Source: Marichromatium gracile (GTDB taxonomy: Bacteria > Pseudomonadota > Gammaproteobacteria > Chromatiales > Chromatiaceae). Taken from it: 64,000 bases of DNA. The stretch lies in assembly GCF_004343155.1 (NCBI RefSeq), contig NZ_SMDC01000010.1, forward strand, positions 62,001 through 126,000, in the 5' to 3' direction. A program made the translations under genes and the position numbers. Of the stretch, positions 60,733-64,000 are shown piece after piece (position 1 is the first letter of the stretch; each line of letters opens with the position of its first letter). Below the pieces are notes generated by a model. It was not told the origin of the DNA and ran no database searches. It saw only the letters and a program-made list of their open reading frames with translations.

Positions 60733-61571
60733 GACAAACGACCCAGGCGCCCGACCCGCCGCCACCCTCGCTCCCGGCACACGCCAGACTCACGCTCAAC
60801 CGCTGCAACCTGCCGGCGGTGATCCTCGGCAGCCTCACCTACCAGCAACACCCGGTCGACCTCGAACTCGACGGCATCGCCCCACTCCACACCCCACTGC
60901 TGCGCAACCTCGACGCCATCCCCGAGTATCGCGCGCGCGCGCGTCACTTCCAGGACTACATGCGTTGGCGCTTCCTCCTCGACCTCCCCGAGGAGGCCGG
61001 GCTCACCCGGGGACGTCGCGGACGCGCCAAGGCCGACTACCAACGCATGGTGCGCGGCTGGTCGTTCGATTCCGACGGGCGCGAGGGCGCGGTGCTGAAG
61101 CGTTGGGCGGAGAGCCGCTTCGGCCTGCTCGCACGCCACCACGCCGGCCCGCTGCACGGACGCGGCAGCGAGACCTATCTGCGCTATGTCGCCGCCGGCA
61201 CCCAGGGGCTCTACGCCACCAACGCGCTCGAGTCCCAACTCGACCTGCTCTATACCTACGGCCAGTACGAGTTGCAGCGCCGCGACCCCGGGCGCACCCA
61301 CCTGCGGCTCTATCGCGGGATCAACCGCATCGACGAACACGAGGTCCTCGAACGGGTCGGACGCCATCGCTACCGCGTGCTGCTCAACAACCTCAACAGC
61401 TTCACCAGCGAGCGCGAGCGCGCCGACGAGTTCGGCGACTACATCCTCGAAACCGAGGTGCCGCGCCCCAAGGTATTTTTCTACAACCGGCTGCTCCCCG
61501 ACCTGCTCAAGGGCGAGGACGAGTACGTGGTGATCGGCGGGGTCTACGAGGTGCGGATCTCGGTGCTATGA
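60720..61571 (+). CDS. draT: NAD+-dinitrogen-reductase ADP-D-ribosyltransferase
   Basis: Switches nitrogenase off by ADP-ribosylating Arg101 of NifH when fixed nitrogen or darkness is sensed. The 283-residue protein has the R-S-E layout of ADP-ribosyltransferases: RLYRG (196-200), NSFTS (226-230) and EDE (266-268, the E-x-E motif). Start at the ATG at 60720, in register with known DraT proteins (HARLTLNRCNLPAVILGSLTYQQHP). Divergent from nifH. The removing enzyme DraG is not in the window, and an L,D-transpeptidase gene follows instead. Confidence 0.95.
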   Translation: MDSNRQTTQAPDPPPPSLPAHARLTLNRCNLPAVILGSLTYQQHPVDLELDGIAPLHTPLLRNLDAIPEYRARARHFQDYMRWRFLLDLPEEAGLTRGRRGRAKADYQRMVRGWSFDSDGREGAVLKRWAESRFGLLARHHAGPLHGRGSETYLRYVAAGTQGLYATNALESQLDLLYTYGQYELQRRDPGRTHLRLYRGINRIDEHEVLERVGRHRYRVLLNNLNSFTSERERADEFGDYILETEVPRPKVFFYNRLLPDLLKGEDEYVVIGGVYEVRISVL

Positions 61572-61665
61572 GCCGCCGGGCGGCGCGGACAGGGAGGGCG
61601 CGACGCGGATCCACACCGGCGGGCCCCGGCCCCGGAGACGGGCGGGCACGCCGAGGGAGCGAACC

Positions 61666-62253
61666 ATGGAGCAGCCGAGCGACACGGCAACAGACCGAAA
61701 CCATCCCGCCACCGCCCCGACCATCCTGCTCGCCTTGACCCTGCTCGGCAGCGGCTGCGCGGCGCCGCCCGAGCGCCCCGCGCCGGAGCCGGTCGACGCC
61801 CCAGTCGCGACCGCACCCGCCACGGTCGCCACCGAGCCACAACCACCCGGAACACCCCCGACCACCGATCCCGGACCGCCGAGCGGGCCGAGCGACGCCG
61901 CCAGGCGCGCCATCCGCATCGATCTCGGCGAGCAGCGCTTCACCTATATCGAGGACGGCGAGCCGGTGCACAGCGGCCCGATCTCATCGGGCCGCGCCGG
62001 CCACCCCACCCCGCGCGGACGCTTCGCCGTACTCGCCAAGGACATCGACAAGGTCTCCTCGCGCTACACCAACCAGCTCGGCTGGCAGGCGTGGATGCCC
62101 TACGCCATCCAGTTCCACGGCCACTACTTCCTCCACGAGGGCTGGCTCCCCGGCTACCCCGACTCGCACGGCTGCGTGCGCGTCGGCGAGCGCGACGCCC
62201 GCTTCCTCTTCGAGCGCCTGCGTCTCGGCGACCGAGTCGAGGTCGTCAACTGA
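61666..62253 (+). CDS. L,D-transpeptidase (YkuD domain), probable lipoprotein
   Basis: A 195-residue envelope protein. The N-terminus has a hydrophobic stretch and a lipobox-like LLGSGC (Cys31), then a Pro/Ala-rich linker (about 33-78). The YkuD domain (about 82-194) ends with the catalytic motif SHGCVRVG (Cys170, with His168 near). Such enzymes make 3-3 peptidoglycan cross-links or attach Braun-type lipoprotein. The lipobox is a little loose (G at -1), so lipidation is likely but not certain. Alone on the plus strand, 94 bp after draT. Confidence 0.88.
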   Translation: MEQPSDTATDRNHPATAPTILLALTLLGSGCAAPPERPAPEPVDAPVATAPATVATEPQPPGTPPTTDPGPPSGPSDAARRAIRIDLGEQRFTYIEDGEPVHSGPISSGRAGHPTPRGRFAVLAKDIDKVSSRYTNQLGWQAWMPYAIQFHGHYFLHEGWLPGYPDSHGCVRVGERDARFLFERLRLGDRVEVVN

Positions 62254-62288
62254 TGCCGCTGATGCCGCGGGCGCGGAATCCGTTGCCA

Positions 62289-62341
62289 GCGGCCAGTCTT
62301 CAAGCGGCCAGTCTTCAAGCGGCCAGTCTTCAAGCGGCCAG
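62289..62341. repeat. 15-bp tandem repeat, three and a half copies
   Basis: Unit GCGGCCAGTCTTCAA at 62289-62303, 62304-62318 and 62319-62333, all identical, then a partial fourth. Just downstream of the L,D-transpeptidase gene. Confidence 0.9.
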
Positions 62342-62428
62342 CCCCCAGCTGTCAGCCTCCAGTGGGGAGGGCCGGTGTTCATGACCGGCGCAGATAGGGA
62401 GACGCGGCGAATCAGCCGCCAGCGGGAA

Positions 62429-62497
62429 GGCTGGCGGCTGGCGGCTGGCGGCTGGCGGCTGAAAGCTGGCGGCTGCCGGCTGCCGACTGCCGGCTGG
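62429..62497. repeat. (GGCTGGC)n and related GGCTGCC tract
   Basis: About four perfect GGCTGGC heptamers, then GGCTGAAAGCTGGCGGCTG and degenerate GGCTGCC units. Same family as the tract at 21949-22020, in the opposite orientation. The stretch 62254-62512 has no gene. Confidence 0.85.
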
Positions 62498-62512
62498 AAA
62501 CCCGATCGCCCC

Positions 62513-63505
62513 TCAGGCGATCGCCGTCGGGTCAGGACAGGTGCGGCGGGGGGTGCCGACGCCGAGCGCGTCGATCGCCCGCATCTCCTCGGCGTCGAGG
62601 ATGAAGTCGTGGATCGACTGGTTCTCGATCATGCGCTCGGCCCTGGAGGTCTTGGGCAGCGCGGCGCGACCGCGCTGCAGGTGCCAGCGCAACACGACCT
62701 GACCGGGGCTCTTGCCGTGACGCCCGGCGATGGCGACCAGGACCGGGTCGCGCAGCAACTCGAAGGCCCCGCTGGCGAAGGGCGCATAGGCGGTGACGAC
62801 GATGCCCTGCGCGCGGCAGAAGGCCTCCAGCTCGGGGTCCCGGCAATAGGGGTGGATCTCGACCTGATTGACCGCGGGACGGTTCGCGGGCTCGGGCACG
62901 TCGGCGATCAGCTGGCGCAGATGGTCGATGGTGAAGTTGGAGACACCGATGGCGCGCGCCGCGCCCTTGTCGGCAAGCTCACAAAAGGCGCGCCAGATGG
63001 TGGCGCGGGCGCGCCGCGAGACCTCCGGGCCGCCGCCGGGTGGCGCGCTGAAGCTCCCCGGCCAGTGCACCAGCAGCAGGTCGACATAGCCGAGCCCGAG
63101 ATCATCGAGGCTGTCGACCATGTCGTCGCGGACCCGTTGGGCGATGTCCTCGACCCGGTCGGCGTCCCAGGTCCGCTTGTGCGAGACGTTGAGGTGCGGC
63201 GGCGCCGCCGGATGGGCGAGCTTGGTGGTGATGAAGACCGCATCGCGGGTCAGGGCGCCGCTGGCAAAGCGCTGACCGAGCAGGGTGCCGACCATGCGCT
63301 CGGTCCCGTAGACATGGGCACAGTCGAACGCCCGATAGCCGTTGTCCAGCGCCAGATCGACGGCGCGCCAGGCCCGTTCGGGGAGGAAGCCCTGGAAGGC
63401 GGTCGCGCCCACCCAGTCGCCGAAGGCGGTGCCGAAGGCGAGGGTCGGCATCCGCACGCCGTTGCGCAGGGTGACGGTTCGCAGGTCATGGTGCGCGTCG
63501 CGCAT
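62513..63505 (-). CDS. Aldo/keto reductase
   Basis: A 330-residue NAD(P)H-dependent reductase of the AKR superfamily with a TIM-barrel pattern. The catalytic tetrad is visible: Asp61 (FDCAHVYGTE), Tyr66, Lys95 (TTKLAH) and the His in LLLVHWPG (about 149). GVSNFTIDHLRQLI and the cofactor-binding PKTSRAERMIEN are also there. The substrate is unknown. I use the ATG at 63505 since GGGAG lies 8 nt upstream; a GTG 9 bp earlier is too close to that site. Confidence 0.92.
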   Translation of the reverse strand: MRDAHHDLRTVTLRNGVRMPTLAFGTAFGDWVGATAFQGFLPERAWRAVDLALDNGYRAFDCAHVYGTERMVGTLLGQRFASGALTRDAVFITTKLAHPAAPPHLNVSHKRTWDADRVEDIAQRVRDDMVDSLDDLGLGYVDLLLVHWPGSFSAPPGGGPEVSRRARATIWRAFCELADKGAARAIGVSNFTIDHLRQLIADVPEPANRPAVNQVEIHPYCRDPELEAFCRAQGIVVTAYAPFASGAFELLRDPVLVAIAGRHGKSPGQVVLRWHLQRGRAALPKTSRAERMIENQSIHDFILDAEEMRAIDALGVGTPRRTCPDPTAIA

Positions 63506-63596
63506 GTCTCGCACTCCCAGGGTTGGTCATGTCGAGGCAACACTAGCAGCACGGCGACGACGGACCAACCCGGCCCGTCGCGCCGACCGACCGGCC

Positions 63597-64000
63597 TCAG
63601 CCGTCGACCTGCACCTCGGCGCCGAGCATCCGTCGCAGCGTGCCGTCGCGATCGATCAGATGGTGCTTGAGCGCGCCGACGAGATGCAGCGCCACGGCAC
63701 CGATCAGCAGATCGCCGCCGAGACCGTGCAGCCAGTGACCGAGCTGCGCCAGCAGCGCGTTGATCGGCACCACCTGCTGCGGGTCGGCCGGATCCGGGTT
63801 CGGCGCCACCAGCTCCAGCCCGAACAGCGACACGCCGTGCCCGCCCAGCGCCGACATCATGAAGCCGGAGACCGGCATCAGCACCGTACCGATGATCAAC
63901 AGCCAGTGCACCGCCTTGGCCAGCCACTGCTCGATCCGGGTGTAGCGACCGACGTGCGCAGGCCAGCCGTTACGGATGCGCCAGAGCACTCGCAGTGCCA
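63597..64000 (-). CDS. Cytochrome b561 family protein, N-terminus beyond the window
   Basis: The 3' part (about 134 residues) of a cytochrome b561-like membrane protein; the frame runs off the right edge. Seen: HWLLIIGTVLMPVSGFMMSALGGHG, LAQLGHWLHGLGGDLLIGAVALHLVGALKHHLIDRDGTL, with histidines placed to bind heme b. Such proteins pass electrons between quinol and periplasmic or heme carriers. The partner gene is outside the window. Confidence 0.85.
   Translation of the reverse strand, partial: ALRVLWRIRNGWPAHVGRYTRIEQWLAKAVHWLLIIGTVLMPVSGFMMSALGGHGVSLFGLELVAPNPDPADPQQVVPINALLAQLGHWLHGLGGDLLIGAVALHLVGALKHHLIDRDGTLRRMLGAEVQVDG

Noticed and set aside
62289-62341. Short regular repeats considered as a CRISPR array
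   Set aside because: The repeats are directly adjacent with no spacers, and there are no cas genes in the window.

Overview
The window reads as a chromosomal segment of a GC-rich, nitrogen-fixing gammaproteobacterium, most likely a purple sulfur bacterium of the Chromatiaceae (Marichromatium/Allochromatium/Thiocystis-like). This is inferred from nifHDKT with a divergent draT, the glyoxylate and NADP-malic enzyme genes, and short repeats (CGCAAAGACGCAAAGG arms and GGCTGGC tracts) that I recall from such genomes. No rRNA, phage, insertion sequence or CRISPR array is visible.

Layout. 1-6.4 kb: htpG (cut by the window edge), phosphoglucomutase, a cyclic-nucleotide-binding-like protein, the frameshifted stump of an NtrC-type regulator, DoxX and a GGDEF diguanylate cyclase. 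6.4-14.7 kb: a PstS-like binding protein, then the pbpC/alpha-2-macroglobulin pair. 14.9-20.5 kb: a small membrane protein, tRNA-Cys and tRNA-Leu, proB, obgE, rpmA, rplU, ispB and tRNA-Pro. 20.5-29 kb: an MFS transporter, pdxH, then aceA-rraA-aceK, a double-thioredoxin protein and serB. A perfect FNR-type box lies between pdxH and aceA. 29-32.6 kb: an operon of FAD oxidoreductase, DUF1365 protein and cyclopropane-fatty-acid-synthase-like methyltransferase. 32.7-43.7 kb: pmbA, tldD, a nitrilase, yhdP, rng, maf and rlmH, all on the minus strand. 44-53 kb: maeB, a second copy of the small membrane-protein family, an AmpG-like transporter, two proteins of unknown function and a membrane pyrophosphatase.

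53-61.6 kb holds the nitrogenase locus. nifH-nifD-nifK-nifT, a 2[4Fe-4S] ferredoxin, nifY and three uncharacterised accessory genes run on the minus strand. A sigma-54 promoter and a NifA site (TGT-N10-ACA) stand upstream of nifH, and the NifA site covers the start codon of the divergent draT. DraT would ADP-ribosylate NifH Arg101, which is present; draG is not in the window. 61.6-64 kb: an L,D-transpeptidase lipoprotein, repeats, an aldo/keto reductase and the 3' part of a cytochrome b561 gene.

The least explained signals are the inverted-repeat elements placed at the nifD/nifK and nifK/nifT junctions, the orphan terminator and 30-bp palindrome after maeB, the FNR box, the paralogous membrane-protein pair, and the uncharacterised genes at the end of the nif cluster. 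No clearly new multi-gene system can be claimed from sequence reading alone.
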